The notes under the pieces: model-generated
Seen by the model: the letters and a program-made list of their open reading frames with translations, nothing else
The model's database searches: none
Told to the model about the DNA's origin: nothing
DNA from: an uncultured Muribaculaceae bacterium
GTDB lineage: Bacteria; Bacteroidota; Bacteroidia; Bacteroidales; Muribaculaceae
Assembly: GCA_910584495.1 (NCBI GenBank)
Contig: CAJUAR010000075.1
Location: 1-12,536, forward strand
Length of the DNA stretch: 12,536 nucleotides
Direction of reading: 5' to 3'
Part shown: positions 1 through 8,805 of the stretch, in pieces
How positions within the stretch are numbered: the first letter of the stretch is position 1
Layout: every line of letters starts with the position of its first letter
Position numbers and translations under genes: made by a program

Positions 1-966
1 ATGAAAGCAGGAACCGTCTTAGGCAGCTGGGATGCCAAATTCGTCCGCCCCTCCGAAGCCGATGTCGAAATCAACAAGAGTGGCGTGGCTGCCGATAATT
101 TTGTCTACACCACAGGACCCGACAACAAGTGGAAAGTGACCTACGCAGCAAACTACCGTCTGACCTTCAACCTCAAAGACTGGAAAATCAAAGTTGAGTA
201 CGTTTCCGACCTCGAAGGCGGCGAGACTCCCGAAGTCAAGCCCATCGAAGCTGAGCACGTCTACATGCTGGGCGACGCAACCCCCGGCGGCTGGAGCCAG
301 GACGATGCAGCCGAATTTACCAAACTTTCGCAGTACGTCTTCGAGTGGAAAGGCACGCTCGTCTCCGGCAACATGAAAGCCTGCATCGAGAAAGATCCCT
401 CTTGGGGACAGAACTTCCTCCGTCCCGCCGTCAACGGAACCGAAATCAGCCGCAACGGCGTGGCCGACAACAAAGTGGTATTCACCAAAGACCCCGACGA
501 CCAATGGAAAGTGACCGAAGCAGGTGAATATACCATTACCTTCGACCTCGAAAAATACACCATCACCGTCAAAGCCGAAGGTGCCGAAGATCCCTCACAG
601 CCCGACGACCCCAACGCACTCAAAAGCGAAACCCTCTACATGATTGGCGACGCTACTCCAGGAGGGTGGAGCATGGATGCACCAACGCAGTTCACACGCT
701 CAGAAGAGAACAAATATATCTTCACATGGGAAGGCCAGCTCAATGAGGGCGACATGAAAGCCTGCCTGCAGCCCGACGGCACATTCTCATGCCCCTTCCT
801 CCGTCCCGCCAAGAGCGGTGTGACAATCAACGAAAACGGGGTGTCCGAAGCTTCATTCGTCTACACCACAGACCCCGACGACAAATGGCGAGTTACCAAA
901 GCCGGCAAATACCGCATTACCTTCGACCTCGCCACATGGACTATCAAAGCCGAACTTTTAAACTGA
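1..966 (+). CDS. SusE/SusF-like outer-membrane glycan-binding protein, 5' truncated
   Basis: C-terminal part (321 residues) of a SusE/SusF-type binding protein, a surface lipoprotein that holds glycan for a SusC/SusD-type importer. Three copies of a beta-rich module of about 105-110 residues are visible: a partial one (1 to about 70), then about 87-193 and 212-321. Each full copy opens with YMxGDATPGGWS, has MKAC near its middle and an LRPA block, and ends with a DPDDxWxVT strand followed by an ITFDL-type strand. Acidic, proline-containing linkers join them. The first ATG of the window aligns with the internal MKAC methionine of the other modules, so it is not the true start; the signal peptide and remaining N-terminus lie upstream. 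The GH27 gene starts 7 nt after the stop, so these are probably co-transcribed. Family call is from module pattern and neighbours; the glycan bound cannot be read from sequence. Confidence 0.8.
   Translation: MKAGTVLGSWDAKFVRPSEADVEINKSGVAADNFVYTTGPDNKWKVTYAANYRLTFNLKDWKIKVEYVSDLEGGETPEVKPIEAEHVYMLGDATPGGWSQDDAAEFTKLSQYVFEWKGTLVSGNMKACIEKDPSWGQNFLRPAVNGTEISRNGVADNKVVFTKDPDDQWKVTEAGEYTITFDLEKYTITVKAEGAEDPSQPDDPNALKSETLYMIGDATPGGWSMDAPTQFTRSEENKYIFTWEGQLNEGDMKACLQPDGTFSCPFLRPAKSGVTINENGVSEASFVYTTDPDDKWRVTKAGKYRITFDLATWTIKAELLN
259..963 (+). repeat. Two full tandem SusE/F-type binding modules
   Basis: Residues 87-193 and 212-321 of the binding protein are clear tandem copies. Both carry GDATPGGWS, MKAC, FLRPA and DPDD, with similar spacing. 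A third, partial copy lies at 1 to about 210. The DNA of the copies has diverged at many third positions, so the duplication is not recent. Confidence 0.75.
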
Positions 967-973
967 ACCAACA

Positions 974-2407
974 ATGAAATTCCTCAATAAAGCCTTATTT
1001 ATGAGCACTGTCGCCGCCATGGGAGCACTTTGCCTGAGCGCATGCGACGACGACAACTACAAGATGAAATATCCCCCTCGGTACGAGCTTCCCGACCTCC
1101 CAGTAATCGAAGGCATACACACCTACAAAGCCCCGATGTACTGGAGTGTATACGAATACTGCTACGAACTGGAGCAGAACGGCGTATCTAATCAGGATAT
1201 GGACATTAGCCCTGCCGAATGGGACAAGATTATCGACTGGGTGGCCCGCGACCTCAAGCCCCACGGTTTCGACATGGTGTGCACCGACGGCTTCATTCCC
1301 ATGCTGGCCAACGACAAATCAGGCTATATGACCCACTATGGTTCGATGTCAATCAAAGACCTTGTGGCAAAAGCACGCGCCAAGGGATTGAAAGTGGGCA
1401 TATACGACAATCCCCTTTGGATTCATGCACCGAATGAAACGCCCATCGAAGGTACCGACTATACTTTCGGCGACCTATATTACAATCACAACGGCGAGAT
1501 TATGAATCCTTCGGCCGAAAACAAATGGTTCAACTGGGCTGTTGCCGAAAATCCGGGCACTCGAGAATATATCGACGGTTTCTTCAAGCACTACAAAGAA
1601 CTCGGTGTGGAATATATCCGCATGGACTTCCTCAGCTGGTATGAAGACGGCAAAGACCGCGGAATGGGCATCGTAGGCCACGGATATGGACGAGAATCCT
1701 ATGCACGCGCTCTTGCCTACATCGCCGAATCGGCCAAGAAATATGGCATCTTCACTTCTCTGGTCATGCCTCATCTCTATAACGATGCAGAGGTTGAGGC
1801 TCGCTATGGCAACATGGTCCGGATAGTGGCCGATACCGGTCACGGACATTGGGACCACATCTCGGCAAAAGACCGCGGCCAGTCCTATGCCAACTGGCCT
1901 AACTGCAACAACCAGTTCGACGGTTTTACCTACTGGAGCCACATTGCCGGACGCGACAAAGTGATTCTCGACGGTGACTTCCTCCGCCTCAACACCCTGG
2001 CAAACGACAACGAGAAAATGACCTCCGTGTCGCTCCAGCTCATGGCCGGAGGCCCCGTCACTGTGGCCGACCAGTACAACACCATCGGCGACAACCTCAA
2101 ATTCTATGCCAACGACGAGCTTTTGGCCCTCAACGCCGACCGCTTCGTGGGCAAGCCCCTTAGCGATGTCCTCAACAGTGCCGACAGCAACATCTGGTAC
2201 GGACAAATGAGCAACGGCGACTACGTAGTGGGCCTCTTCAACCGCGACGAAAACGCAAAAACGTTCGACATCCCTCTGAGCCGCTTAGGCATCGACGGCG
2301 AAATGAAAGCCCGAGACCTATGGAAACATGCCGACGAAGGCTCCGTCTCAGCAATCAAAGCCACCGTCCCCGCTCACGGCTGCAAAATTATTAAACTGAC
2401 CAAATAA
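974..2407 (+). CDS. GH27-family glycoside hydrolase lipoprotein, possibly isomalto-dextranase-like
   Basis: 477-residue secreted alpha-glycosidase of the GH27 (clan GH-D) fold. A lipoprotein signal peptide ends in LSA-Cys24 and is followed by Asp-Asp-Asp, a surface-export-like tail. A (beta/alpha)8 barrel runs from about 55 to 385. Asp218 in RMDF is the likely nucleophile. Asp287 in RIVAD, 69 residues later, is the likely acid/base, matching Asp170/Asp231 of human alpha-galactosidase A. The LDGDFLRL block (D333, D335) corresponds to the WNDPDML segment, and AGGPVTVAD to the AAPLFMSND segment. A C-terminal beta-sandwich follows. The alpha-galactosidase signatures KxDxC and DDCW are replaced by RMDFL and TDGF, so ordinary galactosidase activity is doubtful. 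The neighbouring SusB-type GH97 suggests an alpha-glucan substrate; isomalto-dextranase is a known GH27 activity but is only inferred here. Its stop overlaps the next start (TAATG). Confidence 0.75.
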   Translation: MKFLNKALFMSTVAAMGALCLSACDDDNYKMKYPPRYELPDLPVIEGIHTYKAPMYWSVYEYCYELEQNGVSNQDMDISPAEWDKIIDWVARDLKPHGFDMVCTDGFIPMLANDKSGYMTHYGSMSIKDLVAKARAKGLKVGIYDNPLWIHAPNETPIEGTDYTFGDLYYNHNGEIMNPSAENKWFNWAVAENPGTREYIDGFFKHYKELGVEYIRMDFLSWYEDGKDRGMGIVGHGYGRESYARALAYIAESAKKYGIFTSLVMPHLYNDAEVEARYGNMVRIVADTGHGHWDHISAKDRGQSYANWPNCNNQFDGFTYWSHIAGRDKVILDGDFLRLNTLANDNEKMTSVSLQLMAGGPVTVADQYNTIGDNLKFYANDELLALNADRFVGKPLSDVLNSADSNIWYGQMSNGDYVVGLFNRDENAKTFDIPLSRLGIDGEMKARDLWKHADEGSVSAIKATVPAHGCKIIKLTK

Positions 2408-4518
2408 TGATAATGAAAAAACAGACCATCGTATTAGCCTGTGCCTGCGCCTTACTTCAGGCGCAGGCCATAACCACCGCATCGCCCGACGGCAACGTTG
2501 TGGCCGACTTCAACGTTGTCGACGGCGTGCCCACCTACACTGTCGACTACAAAGGCAAGCATATAATACTGCCCTCGCGCATGGGTCTCGACCTTGACAA
2601 CGCTCCCGACCTTCTCGACGGCTTCGAACTCGCCAACACTTCAAGCTCCTCGTTCGACGAAACATGGCAGCCTGTGTGGGGCGAAAACAGCGACATCCGC
2701 AACAACTACAACGAGATGGTGGCCACCCTGCGCCAACCGGCTAACGACCGCACGGTGCTCATACGTTTCCGCGTCTACAACGACGGTGTGGGCTTCCGCT
2801 ATGAGTTTCCCCAGCAACGCAACCTCAATTACTTTGTTGTTGCCGACGAACGCTCCGAATTTGCCATGCCCGGCGACATCACCGCATGGTGGATTATCGG
2901 CGACTACGACACCCAAGAATATGAATACACCGAAAGCCGCCTGAGTGAAATTCGAGGCATCAACGAAGGCAGAGCCGTAGAAAGCAACCTTTCTCAACAG
3001 CAGTTCTCGCCAACGGGCGTGCAGACCTCCCTGCAGCTCAAAACCGACGACGGCATCTACATCAACCTCCACGAAGCCGCCCTTGTCGACTACTCATGCA
3101 TGCACCTCAACCTCGATGACAAAAACTTTGTCTTCACCTCATGGCTCACACCCGACGCCCAAGGCAAAAAAGGTTATCTCCAGTCGCCATGCAAATCGCC
3201 CTGGCGCACAATCATGGTCAGCGACGACGCACGCGACATCCTGGCATCCAACCTCATTCTCAACCTCAACGACCCCTGCAAATACGACGACACTTCATGG
3301 ATCAAACCCGTGAAATACGTCGGTGTATGGTGGGAAATGATTGGCCACGACAAACCATGGGCATATACCTGGGACCTTCCGTCGGTGAAGCTCGACAGTC
3401 TCGACTATTCGAAAGTGAAACCCAACGGCGTGCACCCTGCCAATACCGCGAACGTGAAGAAATATATCGACTTCGCCGCCCTCCATGGGTTCGACCAAGT
3501 CCTCGTCGAAGGCTGGAACATCGGTTGGGAAGATTGGTCAGGCAACAAGAAAGATTACGTATTCGACTTCCAGACACCCTACCCCGATTTCGACATTGAC
3601 GAACTAAATAAATACGCTCACTCCAAAGGAGTACGTCTGATGATGCACCACGAAACATCAAGCTCCGTCCGCAACTACGAACGACACATGAAAGATGCCT
3701 ACGACCTCATGGACCGTTATGGATATAACTCCGTCAAAAGCGGATATGTGGGCGACATCCTGCCTCGTGGCGAACATCACTACGGCCAGTGGATGAACAA
3801 CCACTACCTCTATGCTGTTACCGAAGCCGCCAAGCACCACATCATGGTCAACGCCCACGAAGCCGTGCGACCCACAGGCCTATGCCGAACCTATCCCAAC
3901 CTCATCGGCAACGAAAGCGCACGCGGCACTGAGTACGAATCATTCGCCGGCAACTCCACCAGCCACACATGCGTACTCCCTTTCACTCGTCTGCAGGGCG
4001 GCCCCATGGACTATACTCCCGGCATTTTCGAAAACGACCTGAGCAAATTCAACCCTAACAAGAAAACACACGTCAACACAACCATCTGCCGCCAGCTCGC
4101 ACTCTATGTGACAATGTACAGCCCTCTACAGATGGCCGCCGACGTGCCCGATGTTTACAACAGGTTCCTCGACGCATTCCAGTTCATCAAAGACGTTGCC
4201 GTCGACTGGGACCGAAGCATCTATCTCGAAGCCGAACCGGCTCAGTATATCACCGCAGCACGCAAGGCCAAGGGCACAGACAACTGGTTTGTCGGCGGCA
4301 TATCGGCAAACGGACACAAGAGCGAAATCAAATTTGACTTCCTCGACAAAGACCGCAAGTACGAAGCTACCATCTATGCCGACGCACCCGACGCGCACTA
4401 TCTCACCAACCCTCAGGCATATACCATCACAAAAAAGAAAATCGATGCCAAAACACGCCTCAAGCTCACCACTGCTCCCGGCGGCGGTTTTGCAATCTCT
4501 ATCAAACCTATCAACTAA
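2407..4518 (+). CDS. susB: SusB-like GH97 inverting alpha-glucosidase
   Basis: 703-residue periplasmic exo-acting alpha-glucosidase that would release glucose from imported oligosaccharides. A short signal peptide probably ends at AQA (residue 21). An N-terminal beta-sandwich runs to about 295, a (beta/alpha)8 barrel from about 300 to 595, and a C-terminal beta domain follows. Aligned from memory to Bacteroides thetaiotaomicron SusB with a constant offset of 23, the calcium and catalytic glutamates all appear: E171 (E194), E368 (E391), E416 (E439, in HHET), E485 (E508, in NAHEAVRP), E503 (E526, in GNES) and E509 (E532, in GTEYESF). E416 and E485 are the inverting base positions; retaining GH97 alpha-galactosidases use an aspartate nucleophile instead. 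The ATG at 2407 overlaps the upstream TAA, and a second in-frame ATG at 2413 (MKKQT) is equally plausible. A strong terminator follows the stop. Confidence 0.92.
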   Translation: MIMKKQTIVLACACALLQAQAITTASPDGNVVADFNVVDGVPTYTVDYKGKHIILPSRMGLDLDNAPDLLDGFELANTSSSSFDETWQPVWGENSDIRNNYNEMVATLRQPANDRTVLIRFRVYNDGVGFRYEFPQQRNLNYFVVADERSEFAMPGDITAWWIIGDYDTQEYEYTESRLSEIRGINEGRAVESNLSQQQFSPTGVQTSLQLKTDDGIYINLHEAALVDYSCMHLNLDDKNFVFTSWLTPDAQGKKGYLQSPCKSPWRTIMVSDDARDILASNLILNLNDPCKYDDTSWIKPVKYVGVWWEMIGHDKPWAYTWDLPSVKLDSLDYSKVKPNGVHPANTANVKKYIDFAALHGFDQVLVEGWNIGWEDWSGNKKDYVFDFQTPYPDFDIDELNKYAHSKGVRLMMHHETSSSVRNYERHMKDAYDLMDRYGYNSVKSGYVGDILPRGEHHYGQWMNNHYLYAVTEAAKHHIMVNAHEAVRPTGLCRTYPNLIGNESARGTEYESFAGNSTSHTCVLPFTRLQGGPMDYTPGIFENDLSKFNPNKKTHVNTTICRQLALYVTMYSPLQMAADVPDVYNRFLDAFQFIKDVAVDWDRSIYLEAEPAQYITAARKAKGTDNWFVGGISANGHKSEIKFDFLDKDRKYEATIYADAPDAHYLTNPQAYTITKKKIDAKTRLKLTTAPGGGFAISIKPIN

Positions 4519-4545
4519 ACCAGGATTGTTAATAGTTATAGACTG

Positions 4546-4575
4546 ACAGGCCGGGACTTCCCGGCCTGTTTTTTT
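4546..4575 (+). terminator. Intrinsic terminator of the glycan operon
   Basis: The stem ACAGGCCGGG (4546-4555) pairs perfectly with CCCGGCCTGT (4560-4569) around the tetraloop ACTT. A T-run continues to 4575. It lies 27 nt after the GH97 stop, so it ends the SusE-GH27-GH97 transcript. Confidence 0.93.
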
Positions 4576-4605
4576 GGAGATGTCGGACATCAAAACCGAA
4601 GAAAA

Positions 4606-4637
4606 TTTCTATGATTGGATAAAAATTGCTATTTTTG
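4606..4637 (+). promoter_or_regulatory. Bacteroidetes-type promoter for the PBP1A gene
   Basis: TATTTTTG at 4630-4637 matches the Bacteroidetes -7 consensus TAnnTTTG exactly. A weak -33 element (TTTC, 4606-4609) lies 20 nt upstream. Transcription would start near 4643, giving a leader of about 45 nt before the ATG at 4688. This also argues against any start upstream of the promoter. Confidence 0.65.
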
Positions 4638-4687
4638 CATTTGATTGGGAGACCTGCCCCCGGGTTCTATCCCTAAACAACATCGAA

Positions 4688-7078
4688 ATGAAAGAAAACA
4701 AAGATAGTAAAGACAGCCGTCCCGCACGCCGCAAGCCATGGGTCGGCGTGGCAATCAAGGCCTTGTGGATTTGTTTTGCCGTGGGTGTCGTTGCCCTGAC
4801 AATATTCTTTATCATGGCGTATAACGGCGTGATTGGATATATGCCGCCCATCGAGGAACTAAAGAACCCGCAGGATAAATTTGCCTCGGTGGTCTACAGC
4901 AGCGATGGAGAAGAGCTGGGCCGTTACTTCCGCAACACCGGCAACCGCGTCTATGCCGATTTCGACGAGATTTCGCCCGCCGTTGTCGACGCCCTCATCG
5001 CCACCGAGGATGCCCGTTTCGACGAGCACTCGGGCATAGACCTACGCGCCGTGGTACGAGCCATGATCAAAACCGTCATTTTGCGACAGAAAAACGCCGG
5101 CGGCGGTTCCACCATCACCCAGCAGCTGGCCAAGCAGCTCTACACCCCGCCAAGCTCCGGCTTCTTCGCCCGTGCGGTGCAAAAACCCATCGAATGGATG
5201 ATTGCCATCAAGCTGGAACGTTTCTACAGCAAGGAAGAGATTCTTAAGATGTACCTCAACCAGTTTGACTTTCTCTATAACGCCGTGGGCATCAAGTCGG
5301 CAGCCAAAGTCTATTTCAACAAAGAAGCCGCCGAGCTCGACACCCTCGAAGCGGCCACTCTTGTCGGCATGGTTAAGAACCCGGCCTATTTCAACCCCGT
5401 GCGTCACAACGAGCGCACTCGCCAGCGCCGCAACGTGGTGCTCGACCAGATGTACAAGGCCGACATGCTCACCGAAGCCGAACGCGACCGCCTGCAGGCG
5501 CAGCCGCTGACGCTCGACTTCCAGCGCGTCGACCACAAGGACGGCCTCGCACCCTACTTCCGCGAAGAGCTGCGGCACATCCTCTCAGCCAAAAAGCCCG
5601 AACGCTCCAACTACCCCTCCTGGGACAAGCAACGCTTCATCGACGATTCTATTGCCTGGACCACAAATCCCCTCTTTGGCTGGATTGAAAAGACACGCAA
5701 GCCCGACGGCACAAAATATGACATCTACAACGACGGCCTGAAAATCTACACCACAATCGACAGCCGCATGCAGCAGTATGCCGAAGATGCCGTGACCGAA
5801 CACCTTGCCGAGCTGCAGCAGGCCTTCTTCCGCGAAAAGAAAAATTCGCCGACAGCCCCCTATACGTCCAACCGTGGCGAGCTCAGCGACCAAATGCGTG
5901 CCAAGCTAATCCACAACGCCATGAAACAGAGCGAGCGCGGACGCATTGCACGCCTGGCCGGTCTGAGCGACGACGAGCTGCAGCGTCAGTTCAACACACC
6001 GGTAGAAATGACTGTCTTCAGCTATGCCGGCCCTGTAGACACCACCATGACTCCTATGGATTCGATGCTCTACACCAAGAGCTTCCTCCGTGCGGGCTTT
6101 ATGTCGATGGATCCCACCACAGGCTTTGTCAAAGCCTATGTCGGGGGGCCCGACTTCCGTTTCTTCCAGTACGACATGGTGTCGACCGGCCGTCGCCAGG
6201 TGGGTTCCACCATCAAACCCTTCCTCTACACCTACGCCCTCGAGACCGACGATTTCACCCCATGCACCACCTTGCTCAACGAGCAGCCGACCCTCTACGA
6301 CGAAAACGGCCGCATCTGGCAGCCCCGCAACTCCGGCAAGGCGCGCATAGGCGAGATGGTGACACTGCGCTGGGCCCTCACCAACTCCAACAACTGGATT
6401 TCGGCCCGCATCATGGACCGTCTGAGCCCCGCCGAGCTTGTCAAACGCATGCACAGCTACGGCATCACAGCCCAGCTGCCGGCGGTCAAGTCGCTATGTC
6501 TCGGTCCGGCCGAGGTGTCGGTAAAAGAAATGGTTACGGCCTACAGTGCCTTTGCCAACAACGGCATGCGTTCCGACCCAGTGTTCGTAACAGCCATTGC
6601 CGATGCCAACGGAAACATCATCAGCGACTTCGGTCCGTCGCAGACCGAAGTCATAACTCAGCGCGGCTACTACCGCATACTCTCCATCCTTCTCAATGTT
6701 GTTGACAGCGGCACCGGCAACCGTCTGCGCCGCGCACCCTTCAACATCACCGCCGAGATGGGCGGCAAGACAGGCACCACTAACGACAACGCCGATGGCT
6801 GGTTCATGGCCTTCACCCCCGACCTTGTGTCGGGAACATGGGTGGGCGGCGAAGAACGTTACATCCACTTCAACAGCATGGCCCAAGGCCAGGGAGCATC
6901 CATGGCCCTGCCTATCTATGGAAAGTATATTACCAAAGTCTATGCCGATTCTACATTGAACTACTCGCAGCAGAGCAAATTCAAGTTCCCTGCCGGCCTG
7001 AATCTGTGCGAGAACGATTTTATGCCTGATGAAACCGAGGAGACTGTGGAAGAGACCATCTCCGGTGCTTTCGACTGA
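4688..7078 (+). CDS. mrcA: Class A penicillin-binding protein 1A (bifunctional peptidoglycan synthase)
   Basis: 796-residue inner-membrane enzyme that polymerises lipid II and cross-links the glycan strands on the periplasmic side. A basic cytoplasmic tail (RPARRKPW) precedes one transmembrane helix at about 25-45. The GT51 transglycosylase domain has E107-D108 in EDARF followed by the HSG motif, then GGGSTITQQLAK (S141 to K149) and the KLERFYSKEEILKMYLN block. The transpeptidase domain has the active-site SxxK at S507-K510 (GSTIKP), SxN at S567-N569 and KTGT at K694-T697, all intact. ATG 4688 (MKENKD) is chosen over a TTG at 4574 because the longer form would begin inside the terminator T-run and upstream of the promoter. 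The stop is 31 nt before the DUF4254 gene with no obvious terminator, so read-through is possible. Confidence 0.93.
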   Translation: MKENKDSKDSRPARRKPWVGVAIKALWICFAVGVVALTIFFIMAYNGVIGYMPPIEELKNPQDKFASVVYSSDGEELGRYFRNTGNRVYADFDEISPAVVDALIATEDARFDEHSGIDLRAVVRAMIKTVILRQKNAGGGSTITQQLAKQLYTPPSSGFFARAVQKPIEWMIAIKLERFYSKEEILKMYLNQFDFLYNAVGIKSAAKVYFNKEAAELDTLEAATLVGMVKNPAYFNPVRHNERTRQRRNVVLDQMYKADMLTEAERDRLQAQPLTLDFQRVDHKDGLAPYFREELRHILSAKKPERSNYPSWDKQRFIDDSIAWTTNPLFGWIEKTRKPDGTKYDIYNDGLKIYTTIDSRMQQYAEDAVTEHLAELQQAFFREKKNSPTAPYTSNRGELSDQMRAKLIHNAMKQSERGRIARLAGLSDDELQRQFNTPVEMTVFSYAGPVDTTMTPMDSMLYTKSFLRAGFMSMDPTTGFVKAYVGGPDFRFFQYDMVSTGRRQVGSTIKPFLYTYALETDDFTPCTTLLNEQPTLYDENGRIWQPRNSGKARIGEMVTLRWALTNSNNWISARIMDRLSPAELVKRMHSYGITAQLPAVKSLCLGPAEVSVKEMVTAYSAFANNGMRSDPVFVTAIADANGNIISDFGPSQTEVITQRGYYRILSILLNVVDSGTGNRLRRAPFNITAEMGGKTGTTNDNADGWFMAFTPDLVSGTWVGGEERYIHFNSMAQGQGASMALPIYGKYITKVYADSTLNYSQQSKFKFPAGLNLCENDFMPDETEETVEETISGAFD

Positions 7079-7109
7079 TTTTGAAAAACACTCTTAAAAC
7101 CACAACAAT

Positions 7110-7715
7110 ATGAAATTTGCAGAAAAAGCCTATAAAATATTCGAACAGTCGGTAGCCGACTACCACATTGACGACGATGTCGACGCACCCACACGTCAGC
7201 CCTATGCTGTCGAATCGATCGACGGCGTGCTATATGCCAAAAACCGTATCGATGCCGTGCAGTGGCACCTGGAGGACATTATCCGCGACCCCGAAATCGA
7301 CCCGGTGGCAGCCCTTGCCCTCAAACGCCGCATCGACAAGTCGAACCAGGACCGCACCGACATGGTGGAGGAAATCGACAGCTACTTCCGCGACCTCTAC
7401 AAAGATGTGAAAACCCTTGATGGAGCCACCATCAACACCGAAAGTCCTGCATGGGCCCTCGACCGTCTGTCGATTCTCGCCCTCAAAATCTACCACATGA
7501 ACGCAGAAGTGGAGCGCAAGGATGCCTCGGAAGCCCACCGCGCCCGTTGTGCCGCCAAGCTCGCCGTGCTCGTAGAACAACGTGCCGACCTGACCAGCGC
7601 CATCGACGACCTGCTCGACGATATTGCCGCCGGTCGAAAATACATGAAGGTATACAGGCAGATGAAGATGTACAACGATGCCGACACCAACCCGGTGCTA
7701 TATGGCTCAAAATAG
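7110..7715 (+). CDS. DUF4254 family protein
   Basis: 201-residue, probably all-helical, soluble protein with no signal peptide or membrane segment. It matches the Bacteroidetes DUF4254 family as I remember it: QWHLEDIIRDP (about 51-61), KSNQDRTDMVEEID (about 77-90), TINTESPAWALDRLSILALKIYHM spread over about 109-132, and GRKYMKVYRQMKMYND near the C-terminus. No catalytic motif is recognisable and the function is unknown to me. Its 3' end overlaps the start of a GT9 glycosyltransferase by 14 nt, which suggests translational coupling and a shared role in lipopolysaccharide or surface glycan assembly. That role is inference from position only. Confidence 0.85.
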   Translation: MKFAEKAYKIFEQSVADYHIDDDVDAPTRQPYAVESIDGVLYAKNRIDAVQWHLEDIIRDPEIDPVAALALKRRIDKSNQDRTDMVEEIDSYFRDLYKDVKTLDGATINTESPAWALDRLSILALKIYHMNAEVERKDASEAHRARCAAKLAVLVEQRADLTSAIDDLLDDIAAGRKYMKVYRQMKMYNDADTNPVLYGSK

Positions 7716-8802
7716 ACCCTCTACTGCCGAAGGCAACACCAGGGGCTACAAAACGGTGCTCATCGCCCGCTTTTCGGCAATCGGCGATGTGGCTATGACA
7801 GTGCCTGTAATCTACAGCGTGTGTCGCTGCTACACCAACGTGAACTTCATCTTTCTCACGCGCCCGTCGATGACTTCCATCTTCGTGTCGCCGCCGTCGA
7901 ACCTCACAGTGCTGGGCATCGATCTCAAAGAAAAATATGAAGGCATATCCGGCATCCGTCGTCTGGCTTCGGACATGGTGACAAAATACCACCCCGATGT
8001 ATTTGTCGACCTGCACAATGTGCTTCGCTCTCGTCTGCTGGCTTTATTTCTCAGGATCAAAGGAATAGAGAGCATCCATTTGGTCAAGTCACGGGCAAAA
8101 CGCCGTGCTCTGACACGCCGTCACAACAAAGTGATGCTGCCACTCACATCGCAGCGAGCACGCTACCGCGAGGTTTTTTTCAAAGCCGGCCTTGCCATGA
8201 CCGATAGTTTCAAAGGTCTCTACGGCGGCCGCAACTGTTCGGCAGACACTGAATACCAAGCCATAACGAGCCCCAAGCCAGCCGGCGAGGCATGGGTTGG
8301 CATAGCCCCATTTGCCGCCCATGCCGGCAAAATATATCCGCCGGAGCAAATGGAAAAAGTAGTGGCTATGCTCCAACACCATGCCGACGAAGGCCATCTG
8401 TTGAGAATTTTTCTCCTTGGCGGCGGTGGCGAAGAACAACGCATCCTCGAAAAATGGGCCGACAGCTACCCTGCAGTTTGTTCTCTTGCCGGAAAACGCT
8501 ATGGCTTCAAGGCCGAGATGGCCCTGATGAACCATTTCGACTGCATGGTGACGATGGATTCGGCCAACATGCACCTTGCCGCTCTTGCCTCGACACCGAC
8601 GGTGAGCATATGGGGAGCCACGCACCCATATTGCGGCTTCAAAGCCTGGCACCAGACCGACGACGACACCCTGCAGCTGCCCCTCGACTGCCGTCCCTGC
8701 TCCGTGTTCGGCAACAAAGCGTGCTTCCGCGGCGACCTTTTGTGCATGGCGGCCATCAAGCCCGAACTTATATTCAACCGTATTCTCTCCCATCTTCAAT
8801 AA
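7702..8802 (+). CDS. Glycosyltransferase family 9 (heptosyltransferase-like)
   Basis: 366-residue GT-B enzyme of the ADP-heptose:LPS heptosyltransferase family, expected to work at the cytoplasmic face on lipid A-core or a related glycan. The N-terminal Rossmann start is VLIARFSAIGDVAMTVPV with R23 and G28-D29. DLHN follows near residue 100. The C-terminal donor-binding domain begins near GIAPFAAHAGKIYP (200-213) and contains MDSANMHLAA (285-294), then SIWGATHPYCGF. Near the C-terminus four cysteines are spaced C330-x2-C333-x7-C341-x6-C348, which could hold a metal or disulfides. ATG 7702 (MAQNRP) overlaps the DUF4254 stop; an alternative ATG at 7678 would add eight unremarkable residues. ruvB starts 3 nt after the stop. 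The exact donor and acceptor sugars cannot be assigned. Confidence 0.87.
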   Translation: MAQNRPSTAEGNTRGYKTVLIARFSAIGDVAMTVPVIYSVCRCYTNVNFIFLTRPSMTSIFVSPPSNLTVLGIDLKEKYEGISGIRRLASDMVTKYHPDVFVDLHNVLRSRLLALFLRIKGIESIHLVKSRAKRRALTRRHNKVMLPLTSQRARYREVFFKAGLAMTDSFKGLYGGRNCSADTEYQAITSPKPAGEAWVGIAPFAAHAGKIYPPEQMEKVVAMLQHHADEGHLLRIFLLGGGGEEQRILEKWADSYPAVCSLAGKRYGFKAEMALMNHFDCMVTMDSANMHLAALASTPTVSIWGATHPYCGFKAWHQTDDDTLQLPLDCRPCSVFGNKACFRGDLLCMAAIKPELIFNRILSHLQ

Positions 8803-8805
8803 ACT

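Noticed and set aside
1475..2206. 243-codon ORF on the - strand
   Set aside because: It lies wholly antisense within the GH27 gene, with no signal peptide or recognisable motif.
4574..4687. Longer N-terminus for the penicillin-binding protein from a TTG at 4574
   Set aside because: That start lies in the T-run of the terminator and ahead of the likely promoter (4606-4637). The ATG at 4688 followed by a basic tail and membrane helix is the normal form.
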